DNA of 5,011 bases from Nostoc sp. CHAB 5715 (GCF_020829685.1 NZ_JAIVFR010000570.1:1-5011); one strand, 5' to 3'; positions 1-5,011 are shown, counted from the stretch's first letter. Notes: a model not told the origin generated them from the sequence alone. Program-made: numbers and translations.

Positions 1-47
1 TAACCCGCCCAGAAGTCGAGCAGTGGATCGAATGGGCAACAGATTAA
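1..47 (+). CDS. Possible C-terminal end of an unidentified protein (partial)
   Basis: From base 3 the + strand reads TRPEVEQWIEWATD and stops with TAA at 45-47. The composition, acidic with two Trp, looks like a real soluble C-terminus, and the frame runs off the left edge of the window. No family can be named from 14 residues. The other two + frames also stop within this stretch, so the choice rests only on composition. The decayed IS982 element begins right after it on the opposite strand, so this gene and the transposase are convergent. Confidence 0.25.
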   Translation, partial: TRPEVEQWIEWATD

Positions 48-58
48 CGTGAGTTCGA
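47..58. repeat. 12-bp inverted repeat, left copy (ACGTGAGTTCGA)
   Basis: This 12-mer recurs as an exact reverse complement at 1166-1177. The two copies bracket the IS982 remnant 1.12 kb apart. Both continue inward into an A-rich run after a few mismatched bases. The size would suit the ends of an IS982-type element. However, the right copy lies well beyond the inferred transposase start, and no clear target duplication is visible. It may instead be a common intergenic repeat. Confidence 0.35.
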
Positions 59-62
59 TGAA

Positions 63-988
63 CTAAAAAACGGCAGGAGGAAGGGCAGGCAAGTCTTTGG
101 GATAAATATCAAGTGAAGGTTTTTGAGGCAAATAAGTATAAGCAGCTAAACCAGCCATCAAGTTGACCAAAAAGTTGAAAACACTTCGATGTCTAGAATG
201 TTCAATTTGGCACAAGTTTTTCAGGTGGTCATTAACAGACTCAATTACTGCTCGCTTGCGTAAAAGAATTTTATCAATTATTTTTATCAAGCGATTTTTC
301 ATATTCTTTTTAGATTTAGTAACTAACTGTAATCCCCGCTCATATAACTCCTCAAAGAGTTTTTTTGAAATATATCCCCTGTCACCAAATAATTTACTTT
401 CTTATGTCTTTGGTCATGTCTGGGACTGGCTCACGGTCATCGACATTTGCAGGAGTAAGTTGAAATGCTCAAGGTTCCACGGTCGTTAATAATTAAATGA
501 AGTTTAAAACCAAAATGCCAACCTACAGAATTTTTTCCCCATTTGACTAATCCTTTAAATACCTTGTGTGCGTGTGCCCGACATCGATGACAAACTTCTA
601 TTGGTGTAGAATCAATAAAACTAATTCCTGTAATTTCACCTGTGCGTGTATGCAAAAAACAACACAAAAGCATCAAGCACCACGGCATCAATTCAATGAA
701 TCTGCTGTAGCTGACTAGATTCGGGAAGGCGCCATGCCAACTAGGGAGTACATGCAGGGTATAAAACTCTTTGAATGTTCGGTAGCCTGAACCATGAAAA
801 GCGTTCGCCCTTGGCGTTGGCGAAGCCATCGCAATCGTCATTATCTCCGATAGATGCATCCGAGAAGTGCTGCGACGCTCTCCAATCATTGACGATAGCT
901 GCGGTACTTGTTGCCACATCCTCTCCCATGACGAACAGAAATCATCTACATCGCAGAAAATCTGTGTGATGTCGAGGCGAGATACAAT
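63..988 (-). pseudogene. IS982-family transposase, frameshifted and inactive
   Basis: Read right to left, three frames join into one IS982 DDE transposase. The N-terminal part (from about 988 to 467) has LDITQIFCDVDDFC, LSEIMTI, FPNLVSYSRFIELMP and TGISFIDST, which carries the first catalytic Asp. It also has the WHFGFKLHLIIND block. The second frame (465-397) continues FQLTPANVDDREPV. The third frame (about 401-63) has LFGDRGYIS with the second Asp, RKRAVIES with the catalytic Glu, and QIEHSRHRSVFNFLVNL near the C-terminus. One extra base near 466 and a second shift near 395-402 break the frame. No ATG/GTG/TTG lies upstream of the LDITQ block before an in-frame TAG at 995-997, so the start also seems lost. 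The first ATG is at 919, too far in. About 300 residues in total matches the family's usual size. Inactive; mobilisation in trans would need intact ends, which I cannot confirm. Confidence 0.9.
801..832. repeat. Small palindromic dispersed repeat inserted in the IS982 coding frame
   Basis: The stretch begins GCGTTCGCC and ends GGCGAAGCCATCGC, so TTCGCC/GGCGAA arms face each other around a short spacer. It looks like the small G+C-rich palindromic repeats scattered through Nostoc-type genomes. On the minus strand it adds about ten residues (roughly MASPTPRANA) between MTIA and FHGSGYRTF, where IS982 relatives run straight through. Thirty bases inserted in frame explain this best. I recognise the repeat class by its look, not by a database match. 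Confidence 0.6.
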
Positions 989-991
989 TGT

Positions 992-1046
992 AGACTAAGC
1001 CCTGACCCTTATTTTTATTAGATATTCTTAGTCTCGGCTTTTTTTT
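992..1046 (+). terminator. Hairpin followed by a T-run, terminator-like
   Basis: AGACTAAG at 992-999 pairs perfectly with CTTAGTCT at 1027-1034. Eight T residues follow at 1039-1046 after a CGGC. The 27-nt loop is long for an intrinsic terminator, and no clear + strand gene ends just upstream. It lies just outside the start of the IS982 transposase. It could therefore be an IS end structure or a barrier to transcription entering the element, rather than a gene terminator. Confidence 0.3.
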
Positions 1047-1047
1047 G

Positions 1048-1188
1048 TCACTTTTTTACCGATTTTCCATTAATCGTAGCGATCGCTGCCGTGAATGACT
1101 TGTTTTGCAAATCCATCCAGTTATGCAAATTCATGCATAGCAAGCTTTTTACCTTTTTATAACCGTCGAACTCACGTAAATTTACCAT
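1048..1188 (-). CDS. Small open frame of unknown function (46 aa, doubtful)
   Basis: An ATG at 1188 opens a 46-residue frame beginning MVNLREFDGYKK and ending NGKSVKK. The frame is actually open back to a stop at 1273-1275. Without a canonical start it would cover 74 residues, including FQWINIQALDKSLKDDHAQQ. The composition is protein-like: basic, soluble, with no membrane segment. There is no clear ribosome binding site and I recognise no family. It may be the tail of a truncated gene rather than a complete small protein. The right copy of the 12-bp inverted repeat falls inside it and encodes the REFD part. Confidence 0.22.
   Translation of the reverse strand: MVNLREFDGYKKVKSLLCMNLHNWMDLQNKSFTAAIATINGKSVKK
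1166..1177. repeat. 12-bp inverted repeat, right copy (TCGAACTCACGT)
   Basis: Exact reverse complement of 47-58. It marks the outer side of the IS982-containing segment if the pair represents element ends. It sits inside the doubtful small open frame at 1048-1272, which argues against a simple IS terminus. Confidence 0.35.
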
Positions 1189-1303
1189 CTGCTGTGCGTG
1201 GTCGTCTTTGAGACTTTTGTCTAGTGCCTGAATATTGATCCATTGAAAGTAAGTTATACATAATGTCCTAGTTTATCATGTATATACATGGAAAAATGGT
1301 TGA

Positions 1304-1522
1304 TTTTTTAAGATTTTTTTCTTATCCCGGTTTTCTGTTCCATTGATACTCACACCCCAGCATTCCTTATCCCACATTGGTCGATGGCAGGGGGATCAAG
1401 CTCGTTACGTTGGTTCTCGCAAAAATCTCTTTGATCTTCGCCGTACTGCCGTTGTTCATAATCTTCATGTCCTTGCCAAAATTTTTACTCACACCACTGA
1501 GCAGTCTGCTACTTCATCCTGA
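1304..1522 (+). pseudogene. C-terminal remnant of a DDE transposase
   Basis: The + frame ending at TGA 1520-1522 reads GRWQGDQARYVGSRKNLFD, then LRRTAVVHNLHVLAK and a short tail. The spacing R-x-x-A-R-Y-x-G-x-x-K followed by an A-rich, N-L-containing helix resembles the last segment of IS1182/IS5-type DDE transposases, whose ends often read RARYIGLAKT plus AAAxNLxRL. The frame is open from 1304 but has no ATG, and the expected 300 or more upstream residues are missing. It is therefore a 5'-truncated fossil. Assignment to a precise IS family is not possible from about 45 recognisable residues. The same region shows nothing coherent on the other strand. Confidence 0.5.
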
Positions 1523-1758
1523 TTACTGAATCGGTGTTCTAGATATTAGTTACTTTGGAGAAGCCAGCCATCTCAAGGGTTTCCCCAGTTTCGGCTGAAC
1601 GAGTCGCACTTTATTTTATGATTCAAATCACACCTACTTACGTCCGGCTGATTTTGGTTGGTTGTTGGGACTTATTAATAAGCTAAACTTATCATTATTT
1701 CAAGTCTTTCAGCTTTTGCACTTTTCTCCGAAAACAGTATCACAGACTACTATTTTTT
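1523..1758. other. Non-coding or decayed sequence, no gene seen
   Basis: Between the transposase fossil and the bracketing repeat I find only short open frames. One + frame of about 43 codons begins at a TTG at 1555 and has no recognisable motif. No tRNA-like or strong hairpin structure was found. It probably represents the decayed 3' flank of the old insertion. Confidence 0.5.
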
Positions 1759-1787
1759 AGCGATCGCCAAACTTTTCGGTCTACTGA
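1759..1787 (-). repeat. 29-bp inverted repeat bracketing the ABC/FecB segment, left copy
   Basis: The reverse complement of this stretch matches 4477-4505 in 28 of 29 positions. Each copy ends in the HIP1 octamer GCGATCGC (1760-1767 here) joined to CCGAAAAGTTT and TCAGTAGA on the reverse strand. The left copy starts about 20 bp beyond the stop of the ABC exporter. There is no T-run on the minus strand after it, so it is not an obvious terminator for that gene. Confidence 0.8.
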
Positions 1788-1805
1788 ACCTGTCAAGGAT
1801 GGACC

Positions 1806-3593
1806 TCACTGATGGTAAAGCCCAGACTGTACGCGCCACAAAAGAGCATAAATGCCATTGAGCGTGAGTAATTCCTCATGCTTACCCTGCTCCACAATTT
1901 GACCACGATCCATCACATAAATACAATGACTGTGACGAATCGTCGAAAGACGATGAGCGATCGCAATTGTCGTGCGATTTTGAGTAATCATCGCCAGCGA
2001 CTTCTGAATAGCCGCTTCCGTTTCATTATCCACCGCAGAAGTCGCCTCATCCAAAATGAGAATTGGTGGGTCTTTGAGAATAGCACGAGCGATCGCAATT
2101 CGTTGACGTTGACCACCAGAAAGCTTCTGACCCCGTTCGCCAACGATAGTATCGTATCCTTGGGGTAGTTGCAGAATGAATTCGTGTGCCTGGGCTAATT
2201 TGGCAGCGTGAATGATTTCGTTGTGACTAGCGTCAAAACTGCCATAAGCAATGTTCTCAGCTACCGTACCGTGAAATAGAAACACATCTTGACTTACCCA
2301 ACCGATACAACGTCGTAGTTCTGCTAGTTGCAACTCTCGAATATCGATACCATCAATCAGGATTTGTCCACCTTGGACTTCATAAAAGCGTAGTAGCAAC
2401 TTGACTAAGGTACTTTTACCAGAACCCGTTGCACCGACAATGCCAATGCTTGCCCCGGTTGGAATATGCAGTGATAGATTTTTGAGTATATTGGTGCGAC
2501 CGTTGTAAGCAAAGGTGATATTGTCAATATGCACTTGACCGCGTACTGTTGTTGATGGAAAAGAATGGTTCCCTGTGGGAATAGCAATAGGAGTATCTAA
2601 CAACCCCATCACTCTACGGACGGAAGCCATAGCCCGTTGATACTCATCCATGACGGAACTCAAAGTAGCAAATGGCCACAATAATTGCTGCACAATCAGC
2701 ACTATGAAACTATAGTTTCCTACAGTTAACTGATTATTCGCCACTGAAATACCACCAAAAAACAGCGTAGCAATGAAACTTAGTACAACTATGAATCGAA
2801 TTACTGGGAAAAACGCAGCAGAAACAGTAATAGCTTGACGATTACTGCGACGATAAGCTTCACTTTCAGAGAGGACACGACCTTGTTCGTAGGTTTCAGC
2901 AGTAAAACTTTTAATTGTGGCAATCCCTGAGAGGTTATTGGCTAAACGGCTATTGATGAATCCAGCTTTGTCACGGACATCTGCATAACGGAGAGCTAAT
3001 CGTTTTTGGAATACTAATGAACCCCAGAAAATCAAGGGTATGGGTAGTATTGCCAACCACGCTCCATTGGGAGCCACAAGAGTAAATGAACTGCCTACAA
3101 CTAAAACTGTGGTGATAAATTGCAGAATTTCCGCAGCCCCAGAATCGAGAAACCGTTCTAATTGATTAATATCATCGTTTAAAATTGATAGGAGTGTGCC
3201 TGTAGAGTGTTCCTCAAAGTAGCTCAGTTCTAGTTCTTGTAAATGGCTATAGGCATCAAGACGCAGTTCGTGCTGGATGGTTTGAGCTAAATTACGCCAC
3301 AGGCGAGTATATAAAAATTCAAATAACGACTCCGAACTCCAAATTAATAATGCTAATAATGATAGTATCGCCAGTTGTCCAATGATGTTGGTTATGCCGA
3401 TTTTGGCAATTAGGGAATTTTCTTTTTCCACCACGACATCTATAGTTTGGGCAATTAAATAGGATGGCGCTAGGTCGAAGATTTTATTGATTATGGTAAA
3501 GGTTACAGCACTCCTTACTTGAGAGTGGTAGTCTCTGGCATAGAGTAACAAACGTAATAGTGGATGCTTTTTGGATACTTGCAAATCTTTCAT
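1806..3593 (-). CDS. Type IV ABC exporter half-transporter (MsbA/MdlB-like permease-ATPase)
   Basis: A 595-residue fusion of a six-helix membrane domain (about residues 1-325) and a C-terminal ATPase, normal length for a homodimeric or heterodimeric exporter. Membrane segments are visible near residues 25-50, 70-90, 155-175, 180-195, 265-285 and 295-310. The ATPase has an A-loop Tyr363, Walker A GATGSGKST (387-395), Q-loop SQD (Gln435), signature LSGGQ (491-495), Walker B ILILDE (511-516, catalytic Glu516), D-loop SAVD (519-522) and H-loop His547. All are intact, so it should hydrolyse ATP. I chose the ATG at 3593; a TTG at 3605 would add four residues, and neither has a good Shine-Dalgarno. 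The substrate is not given by sequence. The co-oriented siderophore-binding remnant upstream and a Fur-like box suggest export of a siderophore or related peptide, but lipid or drug export is equally compatible with the family. It is the only complete gene here. Confidence 0.95.
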   Translation of the reverse strand: MKDLQVSKKHPLLRLLLYARDYHSQVRSAVTFTIINKIFDLAPSYLIAQTIDVVVEKENSLIAKIGITNIIGQLAILSLLALLIWSSESLFEFLYTRLWRNLAQTIQHELRLDAYSHLQELELSYFEEHSTGTLLSILNDDINQLERFLDSGAAEILQFITTVLVVGSSFTLVAPNGAWLAILPIPLIFWGSLVFQKRLALRYADVRDKAGFINSRLANNLSGIATIKSFTAETYEQGRVLSESEAYRRSNRQAITVSAAFFPVIRFIVVLSFIATLFFGGISVANNQLTVGNYSFIVLIVQQLLWPFATLSSVMDEYQRAMASVRRVMGLLDTPIAIPTGNHSFPSTTVRGQVHIDNITFAYNGRTNILKNLSLHIPTGASIGIVGATGSGKSTLVKLLLRFYEVQGGQILIDGIDIRELQLAELRRCIGWVSQDVFLFHGTVAENIAYGSFDASHNEIIHAAKLAQAHEFILQLPQGYDTIVGERGQKLSGGQRQRIAIARAILKDPPILILDEATSAVDNETEAAIQKSLAMITQNRTTIAIAHRLSTIRHSHCIYVMDRGQIVEQGKHEELLTLNGIYALLWRVQSGLYHQ

Positions 3594-3618
3594 GGTAAGT
3601 GCCAAATTTAGAGAAAAT

Positions 3619-3633
3619 AATTAATGATAATCA
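3619..3633 (-). promoter_or_regulatory. Candidate Fur box upstream of the ABC exporter
   Basis: On the minus strand TGATTATCATTAATT matches the 7-1-7 Fur pattern TGATAATnATTATCA at 10 of 14 defined positions. On the + strand, TAATGATAATCA is a 12-base run identical to the interior of the classical 19-bp Fur consensus. It lies 26-40 bp before the ATG, just downstream of the best -10 candidate, a plausible position for iron-dependent repression. The region is A+T-rich, so a chance match is possible. Confidence 0.45.
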
Positions 3634-3652
3634 GCTAAAATTTTCCTCAATT

Positions 3653-3683
3653 AATATAGATGGAATTTGTGCGAAAATAGCAA
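3653..3683 (-). promoter_or_regulatory. Weak candidate promoter for the ABC exporter
   Basis: On the minus strand TTGCTA (3678-3683) and TATATT (3653-3658) are separated by 19 bp, longer than ideal. They lie upstream of the Fur-like box and about 60 bp before the ATG. Since the upstream binding-protein gene is broken, the exporter needs a local promoter to be expressed. The surrounding A+T richness makes the match weak evidence. Confidence 0.25.
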
Positions 3684-3729
3684 TTTAAAAAAGTTAGACA
3701 AATGCAAGATTCGGTTATTTCAGGTAATT

Positions 3730-3762
3730 GCTCATATTTTAAATCTGGTGAGAAATCTGAGC
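3730..3762 (-). terminator. Imperfect hairpin directly after the binding-protein stop
   Basis: Immediately after the TAA, the minus strand reads GCTCAGATTT, a 13-nt loop, then AAATATGAGC. This forms a 10-bp stem with one mismatch. No U-tract follows, so it is more likely a 3'-end-protecting or processing hairpin between two genes than a strong terminator. Confidence 0.3.
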
Positions 3763-4272
3763 TTAAGGTGTGTTGACAAGGTATTTAAATAAATCATCGA
3801 TTACTGCATCAGCCGCAAGCGAAGTTCGCGCTCTCCAGATTGTAGGGTCTACATAATAAACACGATTTTGTTGAACAGCTTTCAGCTTGTTCCAAAGCGG
3901 TTTTTTCTGAAGAATGCTTAAATCACGCTCACCTGTATGATTCCCGCTATAAGCAATGACAAACATAACATCACCATCTGCTTTTTCTAATTCCTCTTCA
4001 GAGAAACTAATAAATCCTCGTGGGTTAAAGTCTTGTGATGGTGGGCGTTGTAATCCAGCATCGCTTAAAACAGAGCTAATGAATGAGTTTTTTACTTCGC
4101 TAATCATGCCACCACAACAAAAGTTAACAAAAGAAATCTTTTTATTTTTGTAGCGATTCTCCTGCAGGGGAAACGCATCTAAATTAGTCTTGACAAAAAC
4201 CTTGGTTAATGTATCAACGGAAGAATCAGAATTTATCGTTTGAGTGATTTTCCAAGGATCAAGGCGATCGCC
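3763..4272 (-). pseudogene. Ferric-siderophore periplasmic binding protein (FecB-like), 5'-truncated
   Basis: The open frame holds 169 residues after an in-frame TGA at 4273-4275. The first ATG is at 4107, in mid-domain. The C-terminal lobe of the FecB/TroA-like (PF01497 type) binding proteins is clear: NRYKNKKISFVNF, KNSFISSVLSDAGLQRPPSQ, the acidic ISFSEEELEKADGDVMFV, PLWNKLKAVQQNRVYYVD, and a final AADAVIDDLFKYLV helix. Full proteins run to about 300-340 residues with a lipoprotein or Sec signal and an N-terminal lobe. Both are missing, so the product could neither be exported nor enclose a ferric siderophore between two lobes. The first 45 residues (LDPWKITQTINSDSSV onward) fit the family poorly and include a small dispersed repeat, so the central region is also rearranged. 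It lies 169 bp upstream of the exporter on the same strand, consistent with a former shared iron-uptake operon. Confidence 0.8.
4164..4180 (-). repeat. 17-bp dispersed repeat, copy in the FecB fragment
   Basis: The minus strand reads AGATGCGTTTCCCCTGC. The + strand at 4347-4363 reads the same with one change (G for C), giving 16 of 17. In the binding-protein frame it encodes DAFPLQ, in a part that does not resemble relatives. This suggests the repeat was inserted there. Confidence 0.55.
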
Positions 4273-4346
4273 TCAATCATTTTCAATAAGCAGACATTAA
4301 TGCGATTTTTTGAGGGTTTATTGAGATTGAGACGTTCTTATTGACA

Positions 4347-4363
4347 AGATGCGTTTGCCCTGC
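4347..4363 (+). repeat. 17-bp dispersed repeat, copy at the edge of the IS1 remnant
   Basis: The sequence AGATGCGTTTGCCCTGC is the opposite-strand partner of 4164-4180. It ends where recognisable IS1 transposase sequence begins, so it marks a junction between pieces of different origin. Confidence 0.55.
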
Positions 4364-4451
4364 TATGGACGGCAGTAAATCACTTTACTTAGGTATTTTA
4401 GCATGGGTGTTAGGAGACCATAGTGCTGAAACTTTTGAACAATTCCTTTAA
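4363..4451 (+). pseudogene. IS1-family transposase fragment, frameshifted
   Basis: LWTAVNHFT (4363-4389) continues, after loss of one base near 4390, as GILAWVLGDHSAETFEQFL and a stop at 4449-4451. Cyanobacterial IS1 transposases read W-L/I-W-T-A-V-x-H-F-x-x-G-I-L-x-W-V-x-G-D-H-S-A-x-T-F at this point, so the match is specific although only about 28 residues survive. The zinc-ribbon and helix-turn-helix N-terminus, the catalytic residues further on and both ends are absent. It lies between the broken end of the siderophore-binding gene and the right copy of the 29-bp repeat. An IS1 insertion followed by deletion is a reasonable cause of that gene's truncation. Confidence 0.7.
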
Positions 4452-4476
4452 CCAGTCATGTTTGCTCAACCCATAG

Positions 4477-4505
4477 TCAGTAGACCGAAAAGTTTTGCGA
4501 TCGCT
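4477..4505 (+). repeat. 29-bp inverted repeat bracketing the ABC/FecB segment, right copy
   Basis: It reads TCAGTAGACCGAAAAGTTT, a T where the left copy has G, and then GCGATCGCT. It is inverted relative to 1759-1787 and 2.69 kb away. Flanking bases on either side do not extend the match, so this is a discrete unit of about 29 bp. Confidence 0.8.
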
Positions 4506-4720
4506 CTTTTGTGAATACCTGTTTAAGTGTTTTTTCTCTAAAACTTGTGCTTTTATATCTCAGTGTTAAATGGCTTAGTTGAACTCCAAACATAATTAAA
4601 ACTAATAATTTAGCGAAAATAAGAGCAACTCTCGCACTAAAATACGGTTCTGGTGCTGTGTCCAAGAATTTTATCAAGGAGTTGAGTAAAAATTGAGCTA
4701 GAAAAATATCTGGTTTGACT
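4506..4720. other. A+T-rich leader without a recognised gene
   Basis: No supported gene lies here. A minus-strand open frame crosses the region, but it overlaps the transposase N-terminus antisense and matches nothing I know. The left end of the ISH3-like element should lie in this stretch. I cannot place it because its other end is outside the window. Confidence 0.45.
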
Positions 4721-4888
4721 ATGACTGCAACTACTACTCCAGTTTTAACTGATAATAAAACCTTGAACGAAGTAGTTAACTGTTTAACAGAAAACATTCC
4801 GCTCAAGTCTCAAGGCAAGTGTGAACAAAGGAATATCTTTGAAATTTTAATTCGAGCCGCCACCCAAAAAGATAGTATTGAAAATATA
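4721..4888 (+). pseudogene. ISH3/IS4-type transposase, N-terminal fragment cut by an IS630 element
   Basis: From the ATG at 4721, 56 residues match the N-terminus of ISH3-like transposases of cyanobacteria: PVLTDNKTLNEVVNCLTENI, then QGKCEQRNIFEILIRAA and DSIENIA. After the Ile codon at 4886-4888 the family match stops abruptly and the frame runs eight to ten foreign codons to TAG at 4916-4918. The break coincides with the left end of an IS630-type element. The remaining 300 or more residues, including the DDE catalytic core, should lie beyond that element if the host gene was otherwise intact. A TTG at 4715 could add two residues. No good Shine-Dalgarno is present. Confidence 0.75.
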
Positions 4889-4951
4889 GCGGTTATCAGT
4901 CCAGTTCAGTACACTTAGGAGAGAACAATTCTACTGATAACTGGTCGCTAT
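4886..4951 (+). repeat. Subterminal inverted repeat/hairpin overlapping the IS630 transposase start
   Basis: ATAGCG plus GTTATCAGT (4886-4900) faces ACTGATAAC, a 4-nt bulge, and CGCTAT (4933-4951). The stem is 15 bp in two blocks with a 32-nt loop. The right arm contains the first two bases of the transposase ATG, and the only Shine-Dalgarno-like AGGAGAG (4917-4923) lies in the loop. Transcripts entering from outside could fold so as to hide the start, as known for some other IS elements. That role here is inference. Confidence 0.5.
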
Positions 4952-5011
4952 GAAAGCCTACTCTCTCGACTTGCGTCAGAAAGTTGTTGATGCTTATGCC
5001 TGCGGTGACAT
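4889..5011 (+). mobile_element. IS630-family element, left end (continues beyond window)
   Basis: The host transposase frame ends at a TA dinucleotide (4887-4888), the usual IS630 target and duplication, and foreign sequence starts with GCGGTTATCAGT. A transposase start follows 61 bp in, normal spacing for a compact IS630 element. The exact first base could shift by a few positions because TATA is repeated at the junction. The right end lies outside the window. Confidence 0.6.
4950..5011 (+). CDS. IS630-family transposase, N-terminus (partial)
   Basis: The ATG at 4950 opens MKAYSLDLRQKVVDAYACGD and runs off the window. The Y-S-x-D-L-R-x-K-V-V-D-A-Y-x-x-G-D pattern is the start of the helix-turn-helix DNA-binding domain that opens IS630/Tc1-mariner-type transposases. 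The DDE core would follow. No ribosome binding site is at normal distance, and the start is embedded in the hairpin described for 4886-4951. Only 20 codons are visible, so whether the gene is intact is unknown. Confidence 0.8.
   Translation, partial: MKAYSLDLRQKVVDAYACGD

Noticed and set aside
1257..1299. TATATACATG and CATGTATATACATG-like palindrome as a possible operator or origin element
   Set aside because: Short, A+T-rich palindromes of this kind occur by chance, and no regulated gene or iteron series adjoins it.
1806..3605. TTG at 3605 as the start of the ABC exporter
   Set aside because: An ATG lies four codons downstream at 3593. The TTG has no better ribosome binding site and adds no conserved residues.
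3763..4107. The 114-residue frame from the ATG at 4107 as a complete small gene
   Set aside because: The homology to siderophore-binding proteins continues upstream of this Met (NRYKNKKISFVNF), so the Met is internal to a truncated gene.
1079..4504. Repeated GCGATCGC octamers as a CRISPR-like or iteron array
   Set aside because: Spacing is irregular and several copies fall in coding sequence. This is the genome-wide HIP1 motif of cyanobacteria, useful for taxonomy but not an array.
437..4806. Antisense open frames over the real genes, for example + strand 163-489, 775-969, 1878-2168, 3956-4153 and minus strand 741-929, 2405-2587, 4477-4806
   Set aside because: Each lies opposite or out of frame with a recognised family, has no motif of its own, and is best explained as a shadow of it. 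The 4477-4806 frame overlaps the ISH3-like N-terminus and the 29-bp repeat antisense.
1..5011. tRNA, rRNA, CRISPR array, riboswitch or toxin-antitoxin pair
   Set aside because: No cloverleaf, regular repeat-spacer pattern, known aptamer core or paired small genes could be seen by eye on either strand.

Overview
The window looks like an accessory, insertion-sequence-scarred stretch of a cyanobacterial chromosome or large plasmid, most likely from a filamentous Nostoc/Anabaena-like organism. The palindrome GCGATCGC (HIP1, a cyanobacterial signature) occurs six times in 5 kb, at 1079, 1760, 1957, 2089, 4265 and 4497. Chance would give about 0.1. The protein families also fit: IS982, IS1, ISH3-like and IS630 transposases of cyanobacterial type, and a FecB-like siderophore-binding protein next to an ABC exporter.

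Layout. Positions 1-47 hold what may be the tail of a gene on the + strand. Positions 63-988 (minus) hold a dead IS982-family transposase with two frameshifts and a short palindromic repeat inserted in frame. Positions 990-1800 are mostly decayed DNA. They contain a hairpin with a T-run, a small minus-strand open frame of unknown meaning, and the C-terminal tail of a second DDE transposase (+ strand, to 1522). The only intact full-length gene is a type IV ABC exporter half-transporter (1806-3593, minus). Upstream of it on the same strand is the C-terminal half of a ferric-siderophore periplasmic binding protein (3763-4272), which has lost its signal peptide and first lobe. A Fur-box-like sequence lies between the two. 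Beyond the break are an IS1-family transposase scrap (4363-4451, +), an N-terminal ISH3/IS4-type transposase scrap (4721-4888, +), and the left end and first 20 codons of an IS630-family element inserted into that scrap (about 4889 to the window end).

How the parts relate. The binding-protein fragment and the exporter are co-oriented and probably descend from an iron/siderophore locus. In cyanobacteria, FecB proteins, TonB receptors and MsbA-like exporters are often clustered. Here the locus has been cut by IS activity, leaving the exporter alone and perhaps iron-regulated. A 29-bp inverted repeat with one mismatch brackets the whole remnant (1759-1787 and 4477-4505).

I do not see a convincing new biological system. 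The most interesting signals are the bracketing inverted repeat, the candidate Fur box, small dispersed repeats inside coding frames, and the nested IS at the right edge.
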